Assembly (NCBI GenBank): GCA_036172665.1 | Contig: CM069870.1 | Span: 70,680,212-70,744,211, forward strand | Length of the DNA stretch: 64,000 nt | Direction: 5' to 3' | Source: Prosopocoilus inquinatus | Taxonomy: Eukaryota > Arthropoda > Insecta > Coleoptera > Lucanidae | Shown here: positions 33,656 to 43,780 of the stretch, piece after piece | Layout: every line of letters starts with the position of its first letter | How positions within the stretch are numbered: position 1 is the first letter of the stretch | The notes under the pieces: model-generated | What the model was told of the DNA's origin: nothing | The model's input: the letters and a program-made list of their open reading frames with translations, nothing else | Database searches by the model: none | Program-made: the position numbers and the translations under genes

Positions 33656-35330
33656 TTTAAAACGCATAGAATTTCTGAACACACCCCATGATCAATGCCA
33701 GAATATTCTGAACGCACCTTAATAAAAAAAAAAACCGATTCACATGTTAACGCGTCTTTATAATATGAATTAATTTATGAGAAAAAAATAAAACAAAAAA
33801 TAAATTGTTTGACTTAAAAAAAATAACATTTTATTATGCAGTCTCCTCAACATTTTTAAATTGAAGTTCTCTTAAATTTATGCGAAAACCGTGTTTGAAC
33901 GCTCCCCTAAGACGGACGAGCTTTCAGAAGAAAAAACGAAAAAATAATTCTCTGAACGTGCCCCAATGTCAAAATGTATTGTTAATCTATTTTGAACGTA
34001 CCTTGAAAGGCAAATATAATTTCTGAACGCGGTTCGACGACGCAATCTCTGAACACATCTCTTTTCTGATCCGCGTTTCTTAATACTGAACTAATTCACA
34101 ATAAAAAAAAAACAATTATTTCTTAACAGACGACAATGAGACTTGTCAAAAATCAGAAACGATTACGATAGATCAAAGAAGAAAAAAATTTTCTGAATGT
34201 ACCACAATGTCAACATTTTTTATTAATCTGTTTTGAACGTACCTTGAAAGGCAAATATAATTTCTGAACGCAGTTCGACGACGCAATCTCTGAACACATC
34301 TCTTTTCTGATCCGCGTTTCTTAATACTGAACTAATTCACAATTAAAAAAAAAAAAAAACAATTATTTCTTGACAGATGACAATGAGTCTTGTCAAAAAT
34401 CAAAAATGATTACGATAGATCAAAGAAGAAAAAAATTTTCTGAATGTACCCCAATGTCAACATTTTTTATTAATCTATTTTGAACGTACCTTGAAAGACA
34501 AATATAATTTCTGAACGCGGTCCGACGACGCAATCTCTGTACACATCTCTTTTCTGATTCGCGTTTCATAATACTGAACTAATTCACAATAAAAAAAAAA
34601 ACAATTATTTCTTGACAGATGACAATGAGTCTTGTCAAAAATCAAAAATGATTACGATAGATCAAAGAAGAAAAAAATTTTCTGAATGTACCCCAATGTC
34701 AACATTTTTTATTAATCTATTTTGAACGTACCTTGAAAGGCAAATATAATTTCTGAACGCGGTCCGACGAAGTAATCTCTGAACGCATCTCCTCTCTGGC
34801 CCCCGTCTCTTAATACTGGACCAATTCACAAAACAATTATTTCTTGACAGATAAAAATGAGACTTGTAAAAAATCAAAAATGATTACGATAGATCAAAAC
34901 AAAAACAAAAATCTGCGGAAACAAAACAAAAAATGATGAAACAAAAGACAATCGAGTCGTCTATTCTGAACGCCCTCTAAATTTGACGGACTTTCGAAAA
35001 GAAAAGTAAACAAATAAGTTATCTGAACGCAGCCCACTGTCAAAATTTAAAGTAAAACAGAAAATGGAGCTAAAGTCACGAATTATTTTTAAGTGTAAAA
35101 CGAAACGGTGCAGCAATTATGGAACCACTTTTAGAATTGAGAAATAAGCGGCGACATTTCAAACAAAAAAAAGCAATCGATTGTGTTTTGTTTTTCAACG
35201 GTAATGCAAATATCCTCGGTGTCACTCAATGCATAGAATTTCTGAACACACCACACGATCAATGCCAGAATGTTCTGAACGCACCTTAATAAAAGGACCC
35301 AATTCACTTGTTAACTTGTCAAAAACCAGA
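33656..35330. repeat. TTCTGAACG array B with 245-base units
   Basis: A unit starting TTTTCTGAATGTACCCCAATG restarts at 33948, 34187, 34435 and 34677, about 242-248 bases each, and includes TTTCTGAACGCGGTCCGACG and CTTGACAGATGACAATGAG. 34857-35228 then matches 29283-29655. Similarity between units is high, so the local expansion is recent. Confidence 0.88.
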
Positions 35331-35765
35331 AAAAAAAAGACGACGACGATAGATTTAAGAATCCGCGGAAGCAAAACGAAAAATGATTGAAACAAAAGAC
35401 AATCGAGTCGTCTTGTTTTCTAAAGTTTCAAAAACAAAAATGACCCGACTTGTCAAAATAAAAAAGGATCACAACGGCAATCGTTTAAAACAAAAAAGAC
35501 GAAGTAAGTAAAACCAAAAATGATGAAACACAAAAGGTACGTTTTTTCTTTTCAGAAGCAAGAACGAATACAAAAAAAATGATGAAACAAAAGACAATCG
35601 AGTTTTGAGTTTCAAAGTCAGATATATCGACTTTCCAAGGTAAATAAAACTAAAAATTATCGACTTTCGAAAAATAAAAATAAAACTACGACGATCGTTA
35701 AAAACAAAACAAAAGACAACGCACGTTGAACTAAGAGCGACAAAACAGAAGATAAAAAAATTAAA
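35331..35765. repeat. Purine-rich repeat, related to 30480-32130
   Basis: AAATGATTGAAACAAAAGAC with TCGAGTCGTCTTGTT, TTTCAAAAACAAAAATGAC and GATCGTTAAAAAC blocks as in the 30.5-32.1 kb array. Confidence 0.75.
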
Positions 35766-35799
35766 ATAGAATTGTCAAATGTGACATTTGTCAATTATG

Positions 35800-36070
35800 C
35801 TAACGCTCGTGTGACGGCTGTCAGTTGTCAGTTGTTAAGCCGTTAACAATCTGAAGTTACTCCGATTCAGTGTTGCTGTTGTTTGTAAAACTTATCTGTT
35901 TCATAACAATAAACTTGTTATATTATTTCTGTTTTTATCTTTTTCTTGAATTTGAAATCAAATCAAACGTGGCACTGTATCGCTGATGATATCGATGACG
36001 GCTGCGAACTGTCAGCAATTAAGCCGCCAACGATCTGAAGTTAATAAATAGAGTTCAGTGTTGCTGCCAA
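35800..36070. repeat. Diverged tandem duplication, about 186 bases
   Basis: GACGGCTGTCAGTTGTCAG..AAGCCG..CAATCTGAAGTTA..TTCAGTGTTGCTG (35813-35880) recurs at 35998-36068. Confidence 0.75.
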
Positions 36071-36640
36071 TTCAGGGGATCCCCACCCCCCAAATTTAAT
36101 GGTTATGAAAATATTTGTTCAGAAGGAACATTAATTTATTTTTATTCATTTACTCATAAACATTTATGTTATTTCTCCTTTTATCTTTACAATAATTTGT
36201 GAGTTTGGAGTTTGATATCTAAAGTGGGTAGTCTTTTATTTATTTATTTATTTATTTTTGGAAAAAGGCATGAGGGTTTTCAACTAACATTAAGGGAAGG
36301 AGAGTTAAATATTGCCAACTCAAATAAACATTGTCACTCTAGATCACTTTACACTTTTTTTTAAGTTGTCAAACTAAAAGAGTTTCGAACTGCTTCGGTG
36401 TTGCAGATTGCGCAGGTAGACGAACAAAACCAACAAAAAAAAAATTGCCACGATTTTATCGGGAATGTAGCGAAATATTTAAAGTATGTCTGCAAGGGGT
36501 GGTCCAAATTCCAAAAACACTTCAATGCCATTAAAATTGGTAGCACTTACATCAAAATGTCAATGTCAATGACAAATGGAATAATTTAATACATTTTTAC
36601 AATTTGTAATAATTTAATATTATATTATTATTAAATGAAA
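36071..36640. other. No gene seen
   Basis: AT-rich, with a TTTA microsatellite at 36231-36257. A 63-codon frame at 36398 has no recognised domain. Confidence 0.5.
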
Positions 36641-36651
36641 AAGATGATTGA

Positions 36652-36800
36652 ACAGATAAAATAGCGACATCTTACGATCGCTTTTTGACCTGACATTTGC
36701 AGTGGGAATGTCGAGCTACGTCTCTACTGAAGAAGCCCCAAGCAGGGCTGAAACAGCTGTACAGAGGCTGCTCGAGGTTTTCACTGCAATCAAAAACGAT
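36652..36800 (+). mobile_element. Hammerhead-bearing dispersed repeat, best copy
   Basis: About 149 bases from GAACAGATAAAATAGCG to CAATCAAAAACGAT. The outer parts pair with each other: TTGCAGTG (36697-36704) with CACTGCAA (36782-36789), and ATCGCTTTTTGA with TCAAAAACGAT with one bulge, so the whole repeat folds into a long hairpin with a hammerhead domain at its tip. Damaged relatives lie at 23655-23815 and 31915-31972. It may be a PLE or retrozyme-like remnant; no protein is encoded. Confidence 0.75.
36710..36776 (+). ncRNA. Hammerhead ribozyme candidate (type I)
   Basis: Conserved core CUGAAGA (36727-36733), stem II AGCCC/GGGCU (36734-36738 with 36745-36749) with a 6-base loop, then GAAA (36750-36753). 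Stem III is the tiny self-complementary ACAGCUGU, as in PLE and retrozyme hammerheads that are thought to work better as dimers. The cleavage triplet is GUA (36759-36761). Stem I pairs GUCUCU with AGAGGC and UCGAGC with GCUCGA across an internal loop. The one fault is an A/C mismatch at the base of stem I (36726 with 36762); a G there would restore the pair. All of this is read directly; activity is inference. Confidence 0.65.
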
Positions 36801-36959
36801 TTTTCTAAGAAAAAGATTTGATTAAATTAATAGAAAATTGTGTAAACAAAATTAAAAATTAAGATGTAAGTAATAAACTAAAAAAAAAAAACATTAGAAA
36901 AAAAAGACATTTTCAAAACGTATAAAACTCAAAAAATAAAAATAAATTTAAACGCATGA

Positions 36960-38620
36960 TTTTTTTTTTTAAGAACTTCAAGGTCAAACCAACCCAACCG
37001 CGAAGAGCCGAAGTGAACCCAACCCAATTGAATTCAACCTCGGTTAATTCACCCGAAGAAAATTTTTAAAAATTTTTAAAAAACTGAAAACCTACGAAAA
37101 AAATTGGAACTAAAAAATACAGAAATTAAACGTTTAAAAGTAAACCTAATCATAGTAGAGGATGTTAAGAAAATTTCAAAAAAGAGGAAAATATAAAAAG
37201 GCTAAAACTAAAATTTTAAAAATTTTGGAAATTTTTATAAATTTTCAAAGTAAAAAAATTGTACTCTAGAAAATTTAAATTAAAAAAAAGTAAACAAATT
37301 TAAATGCAAGATTTTTTTTAAGTATTTCACGGCTAACCCAACCGAACCGTAGAGTATCAAAGTGAACTCAACCCAACTGAGTTGAAAATCGGTGATTCCA
37401 ACCCGAGAAGAGAATTTTTTTAAAAATTTAAAAAAATTAAAAATTATGAAAAAAGGTGAAACCCAATTGAAACCCAATCGTAGTAGAGAATTTTAAGAAA
37501 ATATCAAAAAAAGGGGAAAAACTTATAAGAAGATAAAAACTGAAATTTTAGCAGTTCACGGTCAATCTAACCCAACCGCAGAGAATCGAAGTGCACCCAA
37601 CCCAACTGAATTAAACCTCAGTGAATCCAATCCGAAGAAAATTTTAAAGAATTGAAAAACAGTAAAAAAATATGAAAAAAACAGAGGAACTAAAAATTAA
37701 AAAAAAATTAAACATTTAAGAAAAAGTGAACCCTATCACAGTAGAGGATTTTAAGAGAATTTCAAAAAAAAAACAAGGAAAACAAGATTAAAACAAATTT
37801 CAAAAATTTTGGAAATTTTATAAAAATCTCAAAGTAAAAAATTATTAAAAAATTAGAACAAACTTTAAATTCAATTCAGCTGGGTTGGGTTCACTTTGGC
37901 ACTCTGCGTTTGGGTTGGATTGGCCGCGAAACGCTTTAAAAAAAATTCCTGCGTTTAAATTCGTTTAATTTGTTTATAAAAAATTAGCGTTTTTAAAGCA
38001 TTTCACGGTCAATCCAATCCAACCGCAGAGAGTCGAAGTGAACCCAAACCAACTGAATTAAACCTCGGTGAATCCAACCCGAAAAGAGAATTTAAAAAAA
38101 TTTCAAAACAGTAAAAAATTATGAAAAAAAAAACATTTAAGTAAAAGTGAACCCTACCACAGTAGAGGATTTTAAGAGAATTTCAAAAAAAAAGAGGAAA
38201 ACAAGATTAAAACAAATTTCAAAAATTTTATAAAAATCTCAAAGTAAAAAATTATAAAAAAAATTAGAACAAACTTTAAATTCAATTCAGCTGGGTTGGG
38301 TTCACTTTGGCAAAGTTCCTGCGTTTAAATTCGTTTAATTTGTTTAAAAAAATTAGCGTTTTTAAAGCATTTCACGGTCAATCCAATCCAACCGCAGAGT
38401 GCCGAAGCGAACCCAACCCAACCGAATTGAACCTCGGTGAATTCAACCAACGAGAAGAAAAAAATTAAAAAAAAAATGAAGAGTGAAAAATTATGAAAAA
38501 ATAGGAACTAAAAATTTCAAAACAATAAACATTTGAAAACTTGAGCCCAATCCTAGTAGAGAATTAAGAATTTAAGAAAATTTCAAACAAAGAGGAAAAA
38601 TCACAATTATGAAAGATTAT
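36960..38620. repeat. Tandem array with CACGGTCAATCCAATCC units, some inverted
   Basis: TTTCACGGTCAATCCAATCC, AACCGCAGAGTGCCGAAGTG, AACCCAACCCAACTGAATT and CCTCGGTGAATCCAACCCG blocks recur near 36977, 37328, 37557, 38006 and 38370. Inverted copies (AATTCAGCTGGGTTGGGTTC) occur at 37873 and 38283 inside the same units. A-rich spacers carry AAGTGAACCCTACCACAGTAG. Confidence 0.8.
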
Positions 38621-38984
38621 GAAACTAAAATTCTAAAAATGTGTGAGAATAAAACGTGATAAAAAAAATTAGAGCAGTAAAATTTAAACATTGAAAGTAA
38701 ATGCAAACCTGGAACAGAATTTTAAAAAAAAGAATCAAGAAAGTAAAAGATCAAAACGAAAAATTTTCAAAATTTTTCAAAACTCAAAATTTTTAAAAGT
38801 TCAAAAATACATAAAAGTTGTAAGAAATTGAAAAGCATCCACACACCCCAAAATAGTATAGTATAGTATTTGCTTCATCCAATAAATGCACAACATTTTC
38901 GGATACGTCAAAACGAAATAGACAACAAGTCAACAAAACAACAAATGCAATATGATTTTACGAATACCACATACGATAACACTC

Positions 38985-39580
38985 ATCTACAGAACCCAAA
39001 GCATAAAGCGAAAAGAAAACAAAAGAAGATCGATAAGTTGAACGAAAAGCGACAGTTTTCCGAACGAATCAAAAAGTTCTTAAAAAATTAAAGCAAAAAA
39101 TATAGAAAAAGTAAACAACGCGGTTAAAAAAAAACGAAAGACGACGAAATACAGCGCTTAAAAAAAAGATCGCAAGTGTGATGCGACACAAAACAGATGA
39201 AAACAAAAGAAGATCGATAAGCTGAACGAAAAGCGACATTTTCCGGGCGAATTAAAAGGTTCTTAAAAAATTAAAGCAAAAAATATAGAAAAAGTAAACA
39301 ACGCGGTTAAAAAAAAGACGAAAGACGACGAAATACAGCGCATGAAAACAAAAGATCGCAAGTGTGATGCGACACAAAACAGATGAAAACAATAGAAGAT
39401 CGATAAGCTGAACGAAAAGCGACAGTTTTCCGGATGAATTAGAAAGTTCTTAAAAAAATTAAAGCAAAAAATATAGAAAAAGTAAACAACGCGGTTAAAA
39501 AAAAAGACGAAAGACGACGAAATACAGCGCATAAAACAAAAGAACGCAAGTGTGATGCGACACAAAACAGATGAAAAACG
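38985..39580. repeat. Tandem array, 180-185-base unit, three copies
   Basis: AGATCGATAAGTTGAACGAA restarts at 39029, 39209 and 39394. The unit includes GCGACAGTTTTCCG, AAGTAAACAACGCGGTT, GACGACGAAATACAGCG and AAGTGTGATGCGACACAAAA. Apparent frames of 73 and 100 codons are products of it. Confidence 0.9.
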
Positions 39581-39599
39581 ATAAATTAAAAATTAAACA

Positions 39600-39995
39600 A
39601 GTGAAAACAAGCACGCACAAAATCACTTAGCTGCGATCGCGAATGGCAAAGAAAAAGAAGAAAAAGAAAAAAAGAAAAAGAAAAAAAAGAAGAAGAACAA
39701 GCTTCTGCGCGTCACTTGAAAAGAAGCATTAATAATTTTTCAAGAGAAACGACCTTTCAGTAACGTGAGCATGAGAAACAGTAAAAAGACATGATTGTTA
39801 AATAAATTAGTTTTCGTACTCGGAGTCATTAAAACAAGCGAAGTCAAACACGCATAAAATTACTAAATTACGACCGCGATCGACGAATAAGAAGAAGAAA
39901 GAGAAGGAGGACGAGCAGGAGGAGGAGAAGAGGGAGGAGGGTTTGGAAAAAAAAGAAGAGCGCTTCGGCGCGTCAATTAAAAAGCATAAATAATT
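39600..39995. repeat. Diverged tandem duplication around purine tracts
   Basis: 39604-39740 and 39830-39990 share AAAACAAGC, ACGCACAAAATCACT/ACGCATAAAATTACT, CGATCGCGAAT/GCGATCGACGAAT, a GAAGAA or GAGGAG tract, GCTTCTGCGCGTCA/GCTTCGGCGCGTCA and AAGCATAAATAATTT. Only the purine tracts differ strongly, consistent with slippage. Confidence 0.8.
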
Positions 39996-40208
39996 TATCG
40001 ACGGCCGCATAGCAGAATATTCCGAGCATGCATGCGCGCAACAACGGCATAAAACAAATGCAGGAGGAGGTCATCGAACCGACAGAGCTCATCACCATCA
40101 TCAACAACATCGCATGCATGCGATGGCCGGCGAACGCGAAGCGATAATTAATAATTAATTAGCCTGGAGAACGTCGTCGTCGTCGTCGTCGTAGTCGCTC
40201 TCTCTCAC

Positions 40209-40377
40209 CTGTTGTCATCGACGTGGTCGACGTCCATTCAAGACCGTCAGGTGGTTGCTGCCTCACGACGGGACTGTTAATCGAAAACGTCCCTTGTTCG
40301 ATCGCGGACACCACCACCACCAGCAGCAATCCGCACCACACCACCAGCATGATAAAGCAGCGCGTTATCAACGACAT
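40209..40377 (-). CDS. Candidate first coding exon of a secreted or membrane protein
   Basis: Minus-strand ATG at 40377 has A at -3. It opens MSLITRCFIM, a hydrophobic run (LVVWCGLLLVVVV) and SAIEQGTFS, i.e. a signal peptide with probable cleavage after VSA. The reading continues NSPVVRQQPPDGLEWTSTTS for about 56 codons and ends at ATGACAACAG, followed by GTGAGAGAG, a strong splice donor. The intron is phase 1, common after signal-peptide exons. Past the donor the frame enters a (CGT/ACG) repeat and stops at 40159, as expected for intron. A TATA-like box lies 70-80 bases upstream. I do not recognise the protein. The next exon would be at lower coordinates on this strand; I found none, so a long intron or an exon outside the window is implied. 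Confidence 0.5.
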
Positions 40378-40449
40378 ACTTGAACTTGTCGCGACTCGTT
40401 CCGTTGTTAACACACGCCGCCAACTTAGACTTTGAAAGTTTTTCGCCAG

Positions 40450-40459
40450 CTTTTAAATA
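40450..40459 (-). promoter_or_regulatory. TATA-like box for the candidate exon
   Basis: TATTTAAAAG on the minus strand. A start about 30 bases downstream (near 40428) would leave a 5' untranslated region of about 50 bases before the ATG at 40377. No clear initiator consensus is visible, so the start is uncertain. Confidence 0.3.
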
Positions 40460-41280
40460 GGAACACTTTCTCGGAAAGCATAGCGAGCGGCGGTGCGGTG
40501 GCGCCTCCGAAACTAAACAAACTCAATCCTAATTACTTCTTGAAATTACGAACGCGGCGGACACTCACTTCCTTTTTTCCTTCTTCTTCTTCTTCTTCAA
40601 AACGATCGCAACAACAGAGTCTGCTTCCGGTACAACCGCGGTGCGAAACGCCCCAGATTCATGCTGCTATTGGCAACTTCTCTTTTATTATTGTAAATAA
40701 AATTCACATTCACACATTCAGGTAGGTGCATGCACTTGCTTGCACGTCGTGATAATGCGTGACGGCGCGGAGCGAAACTCACTCACGGCTCACTCGATTC
40801 GAACTGGCTCGCATCGGCGCAGCGCTCGTCTGTTTATGCTGTTCCTGGCCTTCTTGTTTGTTTGAAGAGAGGCAAATAGACACTTAAGCGTGGTATGCCG
40901 GCCGTTGTTTTTGCCTCGCTCCCGTCTCGGTGCCCCCCCGGATCGTAATTATTGCGACTTTCGAGCCGTTTTCCGAAGAGGAGACGGCCCCTCTTGACGT
41001 GCGCCGCCGTCACCATCGCCGCCGCCGCCGCCGCTGCGATTAGGGGGACAGATAAGCGACGCCGGCTCAATTACTTTATCGTGCTTTAATGGACGGAGAT
41101 CGTTTTGTGGGAAGCGCCTGATTGTGTGTGAGTAACGCGCGTTTAAATCGGTGATTTGGAAACAGTTGACGTTCGACGGACCCACAACTCGATTATTGTC
41201 TAAAATAGTAAAGGAGACTGTGGTTTAAGAGATAATTGAAATTAACCTCCGATCACAATAATTTTTTTATCCGTAGATAC
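40460..41280. other. GC-richer unique sequence upstream of the candidate exon
   Basis: Contains trinucleotide runs (TTC at 40580-40597; GCC at 41018-41035) and CpG-rich stretches. Frames of 61-97 codons on both strands come from these runs. This would be the promoter-proximal side of the minus-strand exon at 40377-40209. Confidence 0.45.
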
Positions 41281-41314
41281 GTACTTCGGCAGCTCAGCTG
41301 CCATCTTCAGTACG
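41281..41314 (-). ncRNA. PLE-type hairpin, hammerhead-like
   Basis: Minus strand: GTACTGAAGATGGCAGC, TGA, GCTGCCGAAGTAC. It is the same motif as 5716-5750 from a related PLE, but GAAG replaces GAAA, which would break the core. It is also close to a plain palindrome. Confidence 0.4.
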
Positions 41315-41396
41315 CTACCAACTTAAAAGCACAAAAAAATGTCTAAAAACAACCTAATCACACTGACAAAATCATAAAAATGTTAAACCTAACAAC

Positions 41397-41446
41397 AATC
41401 TAATCATCCTAAAAGATAGGTATATATCTTTTAGGATGATTAGATT
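41397..41446. repeat. Perfect 22-bp palindrome
   Basis: AATCTAATCATCCTAAAAGA and TCTTTTAGGATGATTAGATT arms (22 bp each with the flanking TA) around GGTATA. Lies exactly at the left boundary of the segmental duplication that begins at 41447. Confidence 0.9.
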
Positions 41447-41607
41447 AAAATTGAAAGTGTAGATTAAAAAAAAATTAAATTAAAATGTTCAAGTTCAACT
41501 TACCACCGTCAAGGTCAACCTAATCTGAATCTAAACTGATCTCCCTAATTTCATTTGTTATAAATAAAAATTAAAAATTGCAAGAAAAATTAATAGTAGA
41601 CATAAAA

Positions 41608-42092
41608 AAGCTATGGGAGGGGGAAAAAATGGCCATCCGCCCAAATTGGGGAGATGACTTCTAACCGGTACTAATCAATGCCAAATTGTTTGTAGTGAAG
41701 GAATTTTCGTTTGTAGTTATCAAAAAAAAAAAAAAAGTTACAAACCCTTCAATGTTAAGGGTGGCACTATTTCCACCCCCGCAGGGGGGATGACCCTATG
41801 TTCGATAAACCATCTCTCTCTGTTTAAATTTAACGAGTTGTAACTTCTTAAAAGGACAACTACAAACGAAAATTCCTTCGCTACAATTCTTACGCATTAT
41901 TTGGAGACGGTTTACCGAATATAGGGTCGTCCCCCTTGCGGGGGTGGAAATAGTGCCACCCTTAACATTCAAGTGGTTGCAACTTTTTTCTTTGTAACTA
42001 CAAACAACTACAAACAATTTGGCATTGATTAGTACCGGTTAGAAGTCATCCCCCCAATTTGGGGGGATGGCTATTTTTTCCCCCTCTCATAA
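41608..42092. mobile_element. Foldback element, copy B
   Basis: GCTATGGGAGGGGG and TGGCCATCCGCCC at the left, GGGGGGATGGCTATTTTTTC and CCCCTCTCATAAC at the right. Compared with copy A it is shorter on both sides of the loop and less complete. Confidence 0.7.
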
Positions 42093-42190
42093 CTTTTTTA
42101 TTTTTTTTTACTACAAATGAAAATTCTTTCACTACATAACTCTACAAACAATTTGGCGTCGTTTTAGCTAAAAAAACTGTTTTTTTTTTT

Positions 42191-42203
42191 GGGGGGGGGG
42201 GGG
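42191..42203 (+). repeat. Homopolymer G run
   Basis: Thirteen consecutive G follow a T run; copy A (5097 onward) has about seven. Sequencing error is possible. Confidence 0.8.
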
Positions 42204-42670
42204 TAAATCGGGGGCCAACTTCACACAGCCAGTTAATTCCGGTGGGAATCGTTTAAGCTGGTTCAAAGTTAAGCAAAAACTTGTCAAAATTAACTTTTTA
42301 AAACAAGTTTTGGAAAAAAATGGATATTTTCAAATTAATAAAAATCTGGCAACTATGAAATTACAATATTTTTCTGCATTCGATTTCATACTTTATAAGA
42401 ACTAATGTCAGCTTATAAAGGATGCACACTATTCTTTTTGAGACAAGTGTGTAACATTTAGGTGAATTGACGTTTCATTTCTTTTTGGGAAAAGGGGGCC
42501 AACCACTGTTTTGCATAAGGGCGCCGTCTACCCTTCCTCCGGCCCTGACTACAGGCAAATCCAGATAGTAATTTTTTAACCGTACAGCTCCATAGGACGA
42601 ATACGGGATAAGCTCTGTCCCGACGGGACATTTGTATTTGCAATATATTGAATTATAATATCGATATAGT

Positions 42671-42815
42671 ATACCGGGTGTCCTACAGAAAACGCTCCAA
42701 GCCATAACTCCTTTATTTACAGACTAATAAAAAAAAAAAAACAAAAAGGCTAATGAAATGAGATTAAAAATACTCTGAAATGTGGTCAATTGATTATTTT
42801 TTTATTATTATTAAA
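42671..42815. mobile_element. Left arm only of the CAGGGTG foldback element
   Basis: ATACCGGGTGTCCTACAGAA onward matches 5573-5713. The PLE fragment follows at the same position as in copy A, but no right arm is present here. Confidence 0.75.
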
Positions 42816-42817
42816 AT

Positions 42818-42852
42818 GTATTTCGGCAGCTATGCTGCCATCTTCAGTACGT
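42818..42852 (-). ncRNA. Hammerhead-core-like hairpin at PLE 3' end
   Basis: Identical in sequence to 5716-5750 (CTGAAGA, T, GGCAGC/GCTGCC, GAAA on the minus strand) and about 100 bases past the PLE stop codon. Confidence 0.45.
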
Positions 42853-42955
42853 GCCTTCTTCTTGATCACAAGAGAAGTGACTGTGACATGCCCATCGTTA
42901 CCTTATATACTAATTCGTTCCTCTCCAATGAAGCGTGCTGTCTAAAGCGATCGTC

Positions 42956-43530
42956 TCACCGGATTGCGTCAACCAAGTCAAGCAACACGGAACCTGCCAA
43001 AGGCCCACGATCGGTGTTCATTAAATCTCTCTTATTTTTGTAAATGAAAATGGTTTCAAACCCGTCTAATTCCCTGTTGCTTGACGATCGCTTTTACTAA
43101 CCTAAGATTGTTTAAATCTATTTTATGACTGGTGTCAAAAATATGTTGGGCAACACTGGATTTTTCAATTCTATTGTACTTTAAATGAACTAAGTGTTCT
43201 TTAAAACGTGTCAGTATATTTCTTTTTGTTTGCCCAATATATTTTTTAGTACACTCTTGACAAGACGTTTCATAGATTCCTGATTTCTGATTTGGTTCAG
43301 TTTTGTCTTTAGAGTACCAGTTTTAAACGTTTTAAAGTATTATCATTATCAGTATGTGCAATTGTGTACCCCTGCGTTTTAAAAATGCTTCTTAAACCTT
43401 TGGAACAATATTTGTCAAACGGAATTTTAATGTATTTGGATACGTTTGGTTTCTACCGGTAACAAAGTGGTAAGTTTTTTGATGTTACAATTTTCCTTAA
43501 AGTATTTTCTACGACATCTACTGAGTAACC
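42956..43530 (-). pseudogene. PLE C-terminal region with GIY-YIG endonuclease
   Basis: Translating the minus strand in pieces gives, in order: GYSVDVVENTLRKIV, KYIKIPFDKYCSKGLRSIF (about 43455-43397), then a GIY-YIG domain: SGIYETSC (43282-43259), C..C, KKYIGQTKRNILTRFKEH, and the histidine tail VAQHIFDTSHKIDL. It ends with ETIFIYKNKRDLMNTDRGPL and a TGA stop at 42958-42956. GIY, YIG and the R..RF..H pattern are the signature of the Penelope-like element endonuclease, which nicks target DNA for element insertion. At least three frame breaks (near 43060, 43312 and 43455) and one stop make it inactive. Reverse transcriptase is not present; the element is 5'-truncated at about 43530-43780. Confidence 0.88.
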
Positions 43531-43780
43531 AAAGTAAACAAAGCCAACACCAAAAAACTTAACCCAACCTATTTTTCAAAGTCTACCAGCAAGTGTTCAA
43601 ATGCAAAAGAACGTAAATAATAATAACAAAAAAACAAAATATATTTTTCAAAAACTACACGAAGCTTAATTTTAAAACTTAAATAAACTCAAGAATAGCA
43701 ATTTTAATAGTCTTTCATACGACAGTCTATTTCTATTTTCCGTTTCCCCAACCCAAATAGAAAATAGAAAATATTCCAAG

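Larger units (their letters stand above)
41447..43160. repeat. Segmental duplication, copy B
   Basis: Partner of 4218-6065, collinear. It lacks the internal 140-base tandem duplication of copy A. Confidence 0.85.

Noticed and set aside
40432..40725. 97-codon plus-strand frame ending near a CAG/GTAGGT donor
   Set aside because: No ATG at its start, serine run from a TTC repeat, and it overlaps the promoter side of the better-supported minus-strand exon.
40834..41185. Alanine- and glycine-rich minus-strand frames
   Set aside because: Produced by the GCC trinucleotide run; no domain, no splice or start context.
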